NCBI GenBank assembly: GCA_002280485.1
Contig: NCED01000024.1
Coordinates: 1-52,383, forward strand
Direction of reading: 5' to 3'
Origin: Caulobacterales bacterium 32-69-10
Lineage (GTDB): Bacteria; Pseudomonadota; Alphaproteobacteria; Caulobacterales; Caulobacteraceae
DNA: 52,383 nucleotides
This document shows, piece after piece, positions 23,142 to 31,690 of this stretch. The translations under genes were made by a program, and so were the position numbers. The notes beneath the pieces were generated by a model. The model had not been told where the DNA came from, did no database searches, and saw only the letters and a list, made by a program, of their open reading frames with translations. How positions within the stretch are numbered: position 1 is the first letter of the stretch; the number at the start of each line of letters is the position of its first letter.

Positions 23142-24767
23142 ATGACCGACGCCACGCCCATGCCCGGCCTGCTCGACCGGGCGCGCACCGTCGCCGGGCC
23201 GGGCTACAACCGCTGGCTGCTGCCGCCGGCGGCCCTGGCCATCCACCTGTGCATCGGCATGGCCTATGGGCTGAGCGTGTTCTGGCTGCCCCTGTCGCGG
23301 GCCATCGGGATAAGCGAGTCCGCCGCCTGCCCGGCGGGGTCGGGCCTGCTGAACGCCCTGACCACCACGACCTGCGACTGGAAGGTCAGCGACGTCACCT
23401 GGGTCTTCACCCTCGGCATCGTCTTCCTCGGCGCCTCGGCGGCCCTGTGGGGCGGCTGGCTGGAGCGGGCCGGGCCGCGCAAGGCCGGCGTGGCCGCCGC
23501 CCTGTGCTGGTGCGGCGGGCTGCTGGTCGCGGCCCTGGGCGTCTATCTGCACCAGCTGTGGATCGTGTGGCTGGGCGGCGGGGTGTTGGGCGGCATCGGC
23601 CTGGGGCTCGGCTACATCTCGCCGGTCTCGACCCTGGTGAAGTGGTTCCCTGACCGGCGGGGCATGGCCACAGGCATGGCCATCATGGGCTTCGGCGGCG
23701 GGGCGATGATCGGCTCGCCGCTGGCCAACCTGCTGATGGGGCACTTCAGGACCGCGCAGAGCGTCGGCGTTTGGCAGACCTTCGTGGTTCTCGCCCTGGT
23801 CTATTTCGCCTTCATGATGGCCGGCGCTTTCGGCTACCGCGTGCCGCCGGAGGGCTGGGCGCCCGCGGGCTGGACGCCTTCGGCCAAGGCCAGGTCTCTC
23901 GTCTCCACCGGGGCGGTCCACCTGCGGAACGCCCACAAGACCCCGCAGTTCTGGCTGATCTGGGGCGTCCTCTGTCTGAACGTCAGCGCCGGCATCGGCG
24001 TCCTGGCCCTGGCCTCGCCGATGCTGCAGGAGATCTTCGGCGGCCGGCTGATCGGGCGGCCGGACCTGGCCTTCACGGCGCTGGACCCCGACCAGCTCAA
24101 GGCCATCGCCGCCATCGCCGCCGGCTTCACCGGCCTGCTGTCCCTGTTCAACATCGCCGGGCGGTTCTTCTGGGCGTCGCTCTCCGACAAGATCGGACGC
24201 AAGGTCACCTATTTCTGCTTCTTTGGCCTGGGCGTCGTGCTCTACGCCAGTGCGCCGTCGCTGGCCCACCTCGGCTCGATGGCTCTGTTCGTGGCCGCCT
24301 TCGGGGTGATCCTGTCGATGTACGGCGGCGGCTTCGCCACCGTGCCGGCCTATCTGGCGGACGTATTCGGCACCCAGTTCGTGGGGGCGATTCACGGCCG
24401 GCTGCTCACCGCCTGGTCGACCGCCGGGGTCGTGGGGCCGGTGGTGGTCGGCTACATCCGCGAGGCCCAGATCGCCGCGGGCGTCCCCAGGGCCCAGGTC
24501 TATGACCGGACCATGTACATCCTGGCCGCCATGCTGGTCGGCGGCCTGATTTGCAACGCCCTGGTGCGGCCGGTGGCCGCCAAGTGGCTGATGTCGCCGC
24601 AGGAGCTGGACGGGCTGAAGCCGCTGGCGCCGCCGGCTCCGGCGGCGACCACCACGGGGCCGGCCGGGCTCGACGCCAAGATCGTCCTCGCGTGGCTGGC
24701 GGTGGGCCTGCCCATCGCCTGGGGCGTGTGGATGACCCTGAAGGCCGCCCTGGTGCTGTTCCGCTAG
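23142..24767 (+). CDS. MFS transporter, oxalate/formate antiporter (OFA) family
   Basis: A 541-residue inner-membrane protein with 12 predicted membrane segments and a long loop between halves. The N-terminal WLLPPAALAIHLCIGMAYGLSVFWLPLSRAIG and YISPVSTLVKWFPDRRGMATGMAIMGFGGGAMIG are OFA-family hallmarks. An insert of about 30 residues after the first helix (SESAACPAGSG...CDWKVSDV) is as seen in a large OFA subgroup of alphaproteobacteria. The C-terminal tail has a Pro/Ala-rich linker and one more hydrophobic segment, as in that subgroup. It probably moves organic anions. It shares direction with the quinoprotein and amidohydrolase genes. Confidence 0.88.
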   Translation: MTDATPMPGLLDRARTVAGPGYNRWLLPPAALAIHLCIGMAYGLSVFWLPLSRAIGISESAACPAGSGLLNALTTTTCDWKVSDVTWVFTLGIVFLGASAALWGGWLERAGPRKAGVAAALCWCGGLLVAALGVYLHQLWIVWLGGGVLGGIGLGLGYISPVSTLVKWFPDRRGMATGMAIMGFGGGAMIGSPLANLLMGHFRTAQSVGVWQTFVVLALVYFAFMMAGAFGYRVPPEGWAPAGWTPSAKARSLVSTGAVHLRNAHKTPQFWLIWGVLCLNVSAGIGVLALASPMLQEIFGGRLIGRPDLAFTALDPDQLKAIAAIAAGFTGLLSLFNIAGRFFWASLSDKIGRKVTYFCFFGLGVVLYASAPSLAHLGSMALFVAAFGVILSMYGGGFATVPAYLADVFGTQFVGAIHGRLLTAWSTAGVVGPVVVGYIREAQIAAGVPRAQVYDRTMYILAAMLVGGLICNALVRPVAAKWLMSPQELDGLKPLAPPAPAATTTGPAGLDAKIVLAWLAVGLPIAWGVWMTLKAALVLFR

Positions 24768-24777
24768 GACACTCCGC

Positions 24778-25239
24778 CTAGTTCAGCCGGGTCCAGTGAT
24801 CGAAGGCGGCGGCCTGACCCACCGGCGCGCCGTCCGCGTCCGTCACGGTCCAGACCACGGCCTGTTCGATGCGGAAGCGGCGGCCTTTCGCCGAGATGCG
24901 CACTCCGGCGTAATCGTCGATGAAGCCGTCCGTCGTCACCCGGGCCAACAGCCGCTCCCGCTCGGTCCGAAGGGCCGGCTCAGCCGACAACCGCGAGGGT
25001 AGGCGGATGAAGTCGCGGGCGGGGGTCTCGAACAGCTCAAGGGCCAGGCGGTTGCCGTAGAAGAATATCGGGTCGGCCTGCAGCCCGTGGGCGACGATGG
25101 CCCGGGGCGCCCGCCAGAAGGCGCCCGCAGTCGGCGCCTCGGTCAGGGCGCGGCCGGTGAGGCGCCGGAAGCTGTCGGCCAGGGCGGCGAGGCGTGGCCC
25201 GGCGGAGGCGGCCATCACGGCTTGGTCGTCAGGGTTCAT
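24778..25239 (-). CDS. MEKHLA-domain (PAS-like) protein
   Basis: A 153-residue protein that is almost entirely one MEKHLA domain, a PAS-like fold first described at the end of plant HD-ZIP III proteins. Diagnostic stretches are ADPIFFYGNRLALELFE, LPSRLSAEPALRTERERLL and GFIDDYAGVRISAKGRRFRI. There is no attached output domain, so it may bind a ligand or flavin and act on a partner protein; no function is established. ATG 25239 was picked because the domain begins shortly after it. It converges on the MFS gene, with 10 bases between the stops. Confidence 0.85.
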   Translation of the reverse strand: MNPDDQAVMAASAGPRLAALADSFRRLTGRALTEAPTAGAFWRAPRAIVAHGLQADPIFFYGNRLALELFETPARDFIRLPSRLSAEPALRTERERLLARVTTDGFIDDYAGVRISAKGRRFRIEQAVVWTVTDADGAPVGQAAAFDHWTRLN

Positions 25240-25413
25240 GGGCCGCCATCGGGCGCGCCGCCGGCCGGCTGTCAAGTGACGGCTGCAAAGGAAGCGGCCT
25301 TGCGGCGAGCTCAATCCGGTGGGGCGGCCGTTGATCGGGATCAACACCCTTCCCGCCGAAGTCGCGAAAGTGGCCCTGCCGCCCGTGCCGGACGGCGCGC
25401 GGAGACATCAGTC

Positions 25414-25461
25414 ATGTCCACCCCCCACAAGCGGGCCGCGGCCATGACCGTGGCGCTCTGA
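25414..25461 (+). CDS. Possible 15-codon leader ORF before phaC
   Basis: ATG 25414 is preceded by GGAGA at a good distance and opens a frame of 15 codons (MSTPHKRAAAMTVAL) ending two bases before the GTG taken as the PHA synthase start. The synthase GTG itself has no visible ribosome site. Either this is a short coupled leader peptide, or it is the true beginning of PhaC put out of frame by a sequence change. Confidence 0.35.
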   Translation: MSTPHKRAAAMTVAL

Positions 25462-25463
25462 CC

Positions 25464-27257
25464 GTGGACGGAGCCGACCTCTTGCCGGAGCATTCGCCTC
25501 CCCCGGTCGCCGCTCCGCCGCCGGCCATGCCGGCTTGCGATGTCCTGGGACAGGATCTGCTGGCCTTCGACCACCGCCTGCGCGGGCGCTTCGCCCAGTT
25601 GTCGGGGGGCCAGTCCCCGTGGGCCGCCTTCCAGGCCTGGACGGATTGGGCCTTCCACCTGTCGACCGCGCCCGGGCGTCAGGTCGAGCTGTGGCGCCGG
25701 GCGTCGCAGGCGGCGGTCGACCTCGCCGGCCAGGCGGCAGGGGGCGCGCGGGACGACTGGGCCTTCAAGCCCGATCCCGCCGACCGCCGCTTCCGCGATC
25801 CCCTCTGGGACCAGCCGCCGTTCAGCCTGTTCGCCCAGGGGCAGCTGGCCCTGGAAGCCCAGTGGCGCGCCGCCACCACCGGCGTCCCCGGCGTGGCCGA
25901 AGCCCATGCCCGTCGCGTCGAGTTCCTGGGCCGGTTCGCGCTCAACGCCATGGCCCCGATCAATTCCCCGCTCACCAATCCGCAGGTGCTCGACGCCGCC
26001 CGGCGCAGCGGCGGCATGAGCTTCGTCCGCGGCGCTGAACTGCTGGCCGAGGACCTCGGCCGGCTGGCGTCGGGCGGCAAGCTCAAGGGGATGGACGCCT
26101 TCGAGGTCGGGCGGACCATGGCCCTGACCCCGGGAAAGGTGGTCTTCCGCAACGCCCTGATGGAGGTGATCCAGTATGCGCCGGCGACGCCGAGCGTCTA
26201 CCGCGAGCCGATCCTGATCGTGCCCGCCTGGATCATGAAGTACTATATCCTCGACCTCACGCCGCAGGACTCCCTGGTCCGCTACCTGGTCGAACAGGGG
26301 TTCACGGTCTTCATCATCTCGTGGAAGAACCCCGGCCCTGAACTGAGCGAGACCAGTTTCGAGGACTACCGCCGCCAGGGGGTGCTGGCCGCGCTGGACG
26401 TGGTCGGCAAGGTCGCGCCCGGCGGGAAGGTGCACGCGGTCGGCTACTGCCTGGGCGGCACCGTTCTGGCCATCGCCGCGGCGGCCATGGACCGTGACGG
26501 GGACGAGCGGCTGGCCAGCCTGACCCTTCTCGCCGCCCAGACCGACTTCGAGGAAGCCGGCGAGCTGATGCTGTTCATCGACGAGAGCCAACTGGCCCTG
26601 CTCGAAGACATGATGGAGGTGCGCGGCTATCTCGACGCCCGGCAGATGGCCAGCGCCTTCTACGCCCTGCGCGCGAACGAGATGCTCTTCGCCAAGCTGG
26701 TCGAGCGCTATCTGATCGGCTCGCCCAGCGAGCCCGCGGACCTCGACGCCTGGCTGGCCGATCCCACCCGCATGCCGGCTCGGATGCACAGCGAGTACCT
26801 GCGGCAGCTGTTCCTAGAGAACAGCTTCGCCCACGGCAGCTATCCGGTGGATGGCCGCGCCGTCGCCCTCAAGGACATCCGCACGCCGATCTTCGCCCTC
26901 GGGGCGGAGCGCGACCACATCGCGCCGTGGCGATCGGTCTACAAGCTGGAGCTGCAGGCCTCGGCGGGGGTGACCATGGTGTTGACGGGGGGAGGGCATA
27001 ACTCCAGCGTGGTCAGCCCGCCCGGCAAGCCGGGGGCCTACTATCGGGTTGGGGCCCACGAACCGGGCGCCGACTACGTCGATCCGGACGTGTGGCTGGA
27101 CAGGGCGCCGAGGCGGGAGGGTTCCTGGTGGCCCGAATGGCTGGGCTGGCTGCAGGCCCGCTCGACCGCTGGCGCTGCGCCGCCCCCGATGGGCCGGCCC
27201 AAGGCTGGGCTCAAGCCCCTGTGCCCCGCGCCAGGAACCTATGTGATGGAGACCTGA
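25464..27257 (+). CDS. phaC: Class I poly(3-hydroxyalkanoate) synthase
   Basis: A 597-residue PHA polymerase that joins hydroxyacyl-CoA units into storage polyester on granules. The N-terminal PhaC domain (about 85-260) includes LNAMAPINSPLTNPQVL. The alpha/beta-hydrolase core carries the lipase-like box GYCLGG with nucleophile Cys329, Asp484 in GAERDHIAPW and His512 in GGGHNSSVV. Further class I marks are VPAWIMKYYILDL and FIISWKNPGPE. Length fits class I enzymes. The start is a GTG with no clear ribosome site; a short ORF with a good site lies directly upstream. No depolymerase or phasin gene is adjacent. Its last 19 bases overlap the converging kinase gene. Confidence 0.94.
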   Translation: MDGADLLPEHSPPPVAAPPPAMPACDVLGQDLLAFDHRLRGRFAQLSGGQSPWAAFQAWTDWAFHLSTAPGRQVELWRRASQAAVDLAGQAAGGARDDWAFKPDPADRRFRDPLWDQPPFSLFAQGQLALEAQWRAATTGVPGVAEAHARRVEFLGRFALNAMAPINSPLTNPQVLDAARRSGGMSFVRGAELLAEDLGRLASGGKLKGMDAFEVGRTMALTPGKVVFRNALMEVIQYAPATPSVYREPILIVPAWIMKYYILDLTPQDSLVRYLVEQGFTVFIISWKNPGPELSETSFEDYRRQGVLAALDVVGKVAPGGKVHAVGYCLGGTVLAIAAAAMDRDGDERLASLTLLAAQTDFEEAGELMLFIDESQLALLEDMMEVRGYLDARQMASAFYALRANEMLFAKLVERYLIGSPSEPADLDAWLADPTRMPARMHSEYLRQLFLENSFAHGSYPVDGRAVALKDIRTPIFALGAERDHIAPWRSVYKLELQASAGVTMVLTGGGHNSSVVSPPGKPGAYYRVGAHEPGADYVDPDVWLDRAPRREGSWWPEWLGWLQARSTAGAAPPPMGRPKAGLKPLCPAPGTYVMET

Positions 27258-28786
27258 GGTCCGCGGGCTTGCAGGGACTCGGTGACCGCCTCAAGGGCGG
27301 CCTGGACGGCGGCCCCGACCGGGACCCCCGCGTCGAGCACGCGCCACCTTGGTCCCAGGTCGCCCGGCTCAGTCTGGGCCAGGGCGCCCTCCAGGGTGAC
27401 GTCGGACGCGTCCTCGTGCCGGCGGGCGATCCGGGCGATACGCACCTCGGGGCCCGTCCTCAACCACAGGCCGGTGAACGGGCCGGCCCGGACGGCGGCT
27501 TCGATCGCCGCGCGGGCCGCCGCTTCGCGGAAGGTGGCGTCGGCGACCACCGAACAGCCGGCCTCCAGGGCTCGCCAGGCTCTCTGGGCGAGCACGCGGC
27601 TGACGGCGGCGCGGCCCGCGGGCTCATGGGCGGCGGCGGCCAGGCGGTCCGTCGGCCGCAGTCCGGCCAGCTGCTTGCGAATGACGTCGGTACGCAGCAG
27701 CCGGCCGCCGCACGCGCCCGGCAGATCGGGCGCCAGCGCCTTGGCCACGGTGGACTTGCCGGTCCCGGACAGGCCGCCGACAGCGACGAGCTGAGGCGCC
27801 TTTTGATCCAGGAGCGCCAACCCCAGGGTCCGGTAGCGCTCGGCCTGGACCAGATCCGCCGCCTCGACCGACACCGCCATGCGGACGGCGGCGCGCAGGG
27901 CGGTGAACAATGGCAGCAGGGCGAGGGCCTCCTCCGGCTGCGCCGAGACGTCCCAGTAGTGGTTCATCGCGACATTGGCCAAGCCGTCCAGGCCGCGCGC
28001 CCGCAGGTCCATCAGCAGGAAGGCGATGTCGTAGACCACGTCCGCCGTCGCCAGGGCGGGGTCGAACTCCAACGCATCGAAAGGCGTGACCCTTCCCTCG
28101 TGGACACAGATGTTGCCCAGGTGCAGGTCGCCATGGCCGCGGCGCACCCAGCCGTCCCGACGCCGCGCCTCGATCAACGGCGAGAGTCTGCCGATCTCGC
28201 GCTCGATCGCGGAGAACAGCGCCTCTGAGGCCGGGGCGAGGCCCAGCGCCGCGGCGCCCTCGGCCTCGGTGCGGCGCAGACCGTCGGCGATGCGGCGGTA
28301 GTCGACGGAATAGCCGGCGTCGAAGTGCGGCTTCAGGGCGCGGTGAAAGTCAGCGACAGCGTCCACGGCTTGAACCACGGCGCCCGGCGTGAGCAGGCCG
28401 GTCGCCGCGCGCTCTGACAACAGGGCGCCGTCGGCGAAACGGCGCATGACGACCACCCAGTCGATCGGCTCGCCCGGGCCTTCGACCTCGATGGCGCCGT
28501 CCGGGCCGCGGATGACCGGCAGGACCGCCTCATACAGGGTCGGCGCGAGGGCCCGGTTGACGGCGAGCTCGGACTCGCAGGCGCAGCGGCGCGCTTCGAG
28601 CGAAGACATGTCGGCGAACGGATGCCGCCGGACGCGCTTGAGCTTGTAGGCTCGCTTTGGCCCGAGGAAGACGTACGACATGTGAGTGTCGATCCGGGTC
28701 AGCGGATGGGCCGAGCCTATGGCCGCGCCGCTTTCGAACGCCTCGACGATGGCCGCCTGGTCCCTTTCGCCTGATGCATCCGGCAT
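27239..28786 (-). CDS. Fusion of an APH-like kinase domain and a P-loop (AAA_33) kinase domain
   Basis: A 515-residue two-domain protein. The N-terminal part resembles aminoglycoside/choline phosphotransferases, with the catalytic HGDLHLGN at residues 218-225 and the metal-binding FDALEFD at 236-242. The C-terminal part has a Walker A motif GLSGTGKST at 338-346 and looks like an AAA_33 zeta-toxin/gluconate-kinase type domain, with VVADATFREAAAR downstream. This fusion is a known but functionally poorly defined bacterial family. Both active sites look complete. The 3' end overlaps phaC tail-to-tail by 19 bases. Confidence 0.82.
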   Translation of the reverse strand: MPDASGERDQAAIVEAFESGAAIGSAHPLTRIDTHMSYVFLGPKRAYKLKRVRRHPFADMSSLEARRCACESELAVNRALAPTLYEAVLPVIRGPDGAIEVEGPGEPIDWVVVMRRFADGALLSERAATGLLTPGAVVQAVDAVADFHRALKPHFDAGYSVDYRRIADGLRRTEAEGAAALGLAPASEALFSAIEREIGRLSPLIEARRRDGWVRRGHGDLHLGNICVHEGRVTPFDALEFDPALATADVVYDIAFLLMDLRARGLDGLANVAMNHYWDVSAQPEEALALLPLFTALRAAVRMAVSVEAADLVQAERYRTLGLALLDQKAPQLVAVGGLSGTGKSTVAKALAPDLPGACGGRLLRTDVIRKQLAGLRPTDRLAAAAHEPAGRAAVSRVLAQRAWRALEAGCSVVADATFREAAARAAIEAAVRAGPFTGLWLRTGPEVRIARIARRHEDASDVTLEGALAQTEPGDLGPRWRVLDAGVPVGAAVQAALEAVTESLQARGPQVSIT

Positions 28787-28968
28787 GATTTGGGCCCCAG
28801 GGCGGCAGTGGACGAACCCTAGGCGACCCCGAACGGACCGCTTTGCGCAGGATCAACGACACTCGGGGACCGGGCGCCGATCCTGCGCGGCGTCTGGAAA
28901 CCGGAGTCCGGCCCCATGAGGCGCACAGCAATCGTCACCGGTTCGACGCCGACGGGAAACGGCCGCAG

Positions 28969-30153
28969 ATGTCCGTGGTCGGCCTGACCAGCGGCCGGCT
29001 GCCCCGGCCGGACTTCGAGCAGATCGCCCTGGTGTTGCAGGGCGGCGGCGCCCTGGGCTCCTATCAGGCGGGGGTGTTCGAGGCCCTGGACGAGTGCGGA
29101 ATCGCGCTCGACTGGATCGCGGGCGTGTCGATCGGTGCGGTCAACGCCGCCCTCATCGCCGGGAACGCGCCCGAACGGCGGCTGGAGGCGCTGCGCGGGT
29201 TCTGGCGGGAAGTCTCCGCCGATCCCTGGGGCGTCGACTGGCTCCGGGTCTTAGCCCCCGGGCTGGTCCAGATGGAGCCCTTCCGGGTCGGCCTCAATCA
29301 TCTCAGCGCGGCGACCGCCTCGACCTTCGGGGTGCGGTCGATGTTTGCGCCCCATCCGATCCCGCCCTGGCTGAGCCCGCCCGGCAGCCGCAACGCGGTC
29401 AGCCTGTACGATTCCGACCCCCTCAAGGCGGCCCTGACCCGGTTCGTCGATTTCGACCGCATAAACGTTGGCCCGATGCGGTTCAGCGTCGGGGCGGTCA
29501 ACATCCGCACCGGCAACTTCGACTACTTCGACACGGCCAACACCCGGATCCGGCTCGAACACGTCCTCGCCAGCGCCGCCCTGCCGCCGATGTTCCCCCC
29601 GGTGGAGGTGGACGGCGAGCTCTACTGGGACGGGGGCCTGGTTTCCAACACCCCGTTGCAGTGGGTGGCGGAGGGGGAGCCGAAGCTCGACACCCTGGTG
29701 TTCCAGGTCGACCTCTGGAACACCCGCGGCCAGGCGCCGGGCGACCTGACCGACGTGGTCACCCGGCAGAAAGAGATTCAGTACGCCAGCCGCACCCGCG
29801 CCAGCACCGACGCCTTCCGGCGCATCCAGCGGCTGAAGAACGCGGTGTCGGAAGCGCTGGCCGATCTGCCGCCGGAGGTCTGCGCCCTGCCGCAGGTCCG
29901 CAAGCTGGCCGCCGAGGTCGACCGCAAGGTGTTCCGGATCGTCCACCTGATCTACCACGCGCGCCCGCACCAGGGCGCGACCAAGGACTTCGAGTTCTCC
30001 CGGCTCAATGTCGAGGAGCACTGGCGCTCCGGCTATGAGGATGCCGCGAACACCCTTTACCGTCCCGAGGCGCTTGCTCGCCCGGACCTCGATGTGACTG
30101 AGGGTGTGGCGACGTTCGACATCGCGGTCGACAGCCCGGGCGGAGGGTGTTGA
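28969..30153 (+). CDS. Patatin-like phospholipase (DUF3734 type)
   Basis: A 394-residue protein with the patatin catalytic dyad: oxyanion motif GGGALG at 25-30, Ser54 in GVSIG, and Asp221 in YWDGGLVSN. The C-terminal half (AYAS/RTRAST...FRIVHLIYHARPHQGATKDFEFS) matches the DUF3734 extension found in alphaproteobacterial members. It has no signal peptide and is likely a cytosolic or peripheral esterase. Related genes are often found near polyhydroxybutyrate genes, and phaC lies 1.7 kb away. ATG 28969 was chosen over an upstream in-frame ATG because family similarity begins there. Confidence 0.85.
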   Translation: MSVVGLTSGRLPRPDFEQIALVLQGGGALGSYQAGVFEALDECGIALDWIAGVSIGAVNAALIAGNAPERRLEALRGFWREVSADPWGVDWLRVLAPGLVQMEPFRVGLNHLSAATASTFGVRSMFAPHPIPPWLSPPGSRNAVSLYDSDPLKAALTRFVDFDRINVGPMRFSVGAVNIRTGNFDYFDTANTRIRLEHVLASAALPPMFPPVEVDGELYWDGGLVSNTPLQWVAEGEPKLDTLVFQVDLWNTRGQAPGDLTDVVTRQKEIQYASRTRASTDAFRRIQRLKNAVSEALADLPPEVCALPQVRKLAAEVDRKVFRIVHLIYHARPHQGATKDFEFSRLNVEEHWRSGYEDAANTLYRPEALARPDLDVTEGVATFDIAVDSPGGGC

Positions 30154-30369
30154 TGTCGCAGGCGGGACCGGCGCAGCCCGCTGCGCCCTTTGGAAACGGC
30201 CGTGCTTGGCGCTTGACCGGCGCCTTTCGCTGACCGAAAGTCTTTTCGCCGCTGGCCAATCGAGGCGTCGCCTCGGAAGCAGGAGGGGTCTCGGAAGCAA
30301 GCAGGGCTGGCCAGCCTCTTAGAACAACAACGACGCGACCAGCGTCTCATGATCGGGGAAACGCCGCCT

Positions 30370-31611
30370 ATGTCTTATTCGCGTCCGTCCAGAGGCGCAG
30401 CGCTCGCCTGCTGCTCGCTGATCGCCCTCGCCGCCGGTGTCATGGGCGCGGCGCCGGCCTTCGCCCAGCGCACTGTGCCCTTCGCCAATGGCGTGCCCGT
30501 GGCTCCCCTGGGCCTCGCCAATCGCCCGCTCGGGAGCGGACCGTTCACCTATCCGACCGGGGAAGGTCAGGACATCCGCGTCGACGTGTTGGCTCGAGGG
30601 CTGCAGCCCTACAGCATCGCCTTCCTGCCGGACGGCGCGATGCTGGTCGCGGAGCGGTCCGGCCATCTGCGGCTGGTCCGCGATGGCCGGCTGGACCCCA
30701 AGGAAGTCACCGGCGGCCCGGCCTCATACTTCGCCGCAGCCCCCGGCCTGCAGGGCGCGGTCCACGGCTACATGAACGTGGTCCTGCACCCCAACTTCGC
30801 CCAGAACCACTGGATCTACGTCAGCTACACCAAGCCGGTCAGCGCCACCGAACGGCGCATCGGCGTGTTCCGCGCCACCTTGAACGATCACGCTCTGACC
30901 GATGTGAAGGACATCTGGCTGGGGCCGACGCCGAGCGGCGGATCGACCCCGATCGTGTTCGGCAAGGACGGCATGCTCTACGTCGCCGGCGGCGGCGGCA
31001 ACGCCCAGGCCCCGGGCACGACCGGCGGCAAGATCCTGCGGCTCAAGGACGACGGAAGCGTTCCGGCCGACAACCCGTTCGTGGGCCAAGCCGGGTACCT
31101 GCCCGAAATCTACACCATGGGTCACCGCAGCTCGCTGGGCCTTGCGGTCCACCCGGTCACGGGTGAGATCTGGCTGTCCGAGAACGGCCCCAATGGCGGC
31201 GACGAGCTGAATGTGCTCAAGCCCGGCAAGAACTACGGCTGGCCGCTGGTCTCGCTGGGCCGCCAGTATCCCGGCCCGTGGCAGGCGGGCAATGCGCCCA
31301 CCCACGAGGGCTATGAGCCGCCCATCGTCTACTGGACCCCGGCCATCGCGGTGGCGGGCCTGACCTTCTACACCGGCGACAAACTGCCCAAGTGGAAGGG
31401 CGACGTCTTCGCCGGGGGCATGCGGACGGGCGAGGTCAACGGCACCGGCAAGCTGGAGCGTATCCTGTTCAACGAGAAGATGGAGGAGCTGCGCCGCGAG
31501 TCCCTGCTGGTCGACCTCGGCCAGCGCATCCGCGACGTGAAACAGGGCCCGGACGGGCTGCTCTACGTCGCCACGGACGACGGCGCCCTGCTGCGCATCT
31601 CGCCGAAGTAG
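30370..31611 (+). CDS. Soluble PQQ-dependent sugar dehydrogenase
   Basis: A 413-residue exported six-bladed propeller protein of the soluble glucose/aldose sugar dehydrogenase (Asd/YliI) family. A signal peptide (about residues 1-33, ending APAFAQR) precedes the core. Hallmarks are [19 protein letters not shown], the catalytic-His strand [26 protein letters not shown] (calcium and PQQ site) and KNYGWPLVS. It oxidises sugars in the periplasm, passing electrons to the respiratory chain. No PQQ biosynthesis genes are in the window. Two in-frame ATGs exist (30349 and 30370); the second gives the usual signal-peptide length. Confidence 0.88.
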   Translation: MSYSRPSRGAALACCSLIALAAGVMGAAPAFAQRTVPFANGVPVAPLGLANRPLGSGPFTYPTGEGQDIRVDVLARGLQPYSIAFLPDGAMLVAERSGHLRLVRDGRLDPKEVTGGPASYFAAAPGLQGAVHGYMNVVLHPNFAQNHWIYVSYTKPVSATERRIGVFRATLNDHALTDVKDIWLGPTPSGGSTPIVFGKDGMLYVAGGGGNAQAPGTTGGKILRLKDDGSVPADNPFVGQAGYLPEIYTMGHRSSLGLAVHPVTGEIWLSENGPNGGDELNVLKPGKNYGWPLVSLGRQYPGPWQAGNAPTHEGYEPPIVYWTPAIAVAGLTFYTGDKLPKWKGDVFAGGMRTGEVNGTGKLERILFNEKMEELRRESLLVDLGQRIRDVKQGPDGLLYVATDDGALLRISPK

Positions 31612-31623
31612 GGCCGGTTCCAG

Positions 31624-31653
31624 CGCCCTTCTCCTCTTCGGGGGAGAAGGGCG
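31624..31653. repeat. Hairpin repeat, CCTTCTCC type (short copy)
   Basis: CGCCCTTCTCC (31624-31634) pairs perfectly with GGAGAAGGGCG (31643-31653) around an eight-base loop. It lies 12 bases after the sugar dehydrogenase stop, so it may help end that transcript. The arms relate it to the longer repeats at 36520-36668 and 49798-49941. Confidence 0.7.
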
Positions 31654-31690
31654 TCTAGGCTTTGGGCCTGCCCGGCGCTATCTACCCCTC

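Noticed and set aside
21777..24395. 872-codon minus-strand open frame across the amidohydrolase and MFS genes
   Set aside because: Same cause: low-complexity translation with no domain, opposite to two clear genes.
30154..30369. Direct repeat CTCGGAAGCA before the sugar dehydrogenase gene
   Set aside because: Only two ten-base copies about 20 bases apart, with no further structure; could be chance.
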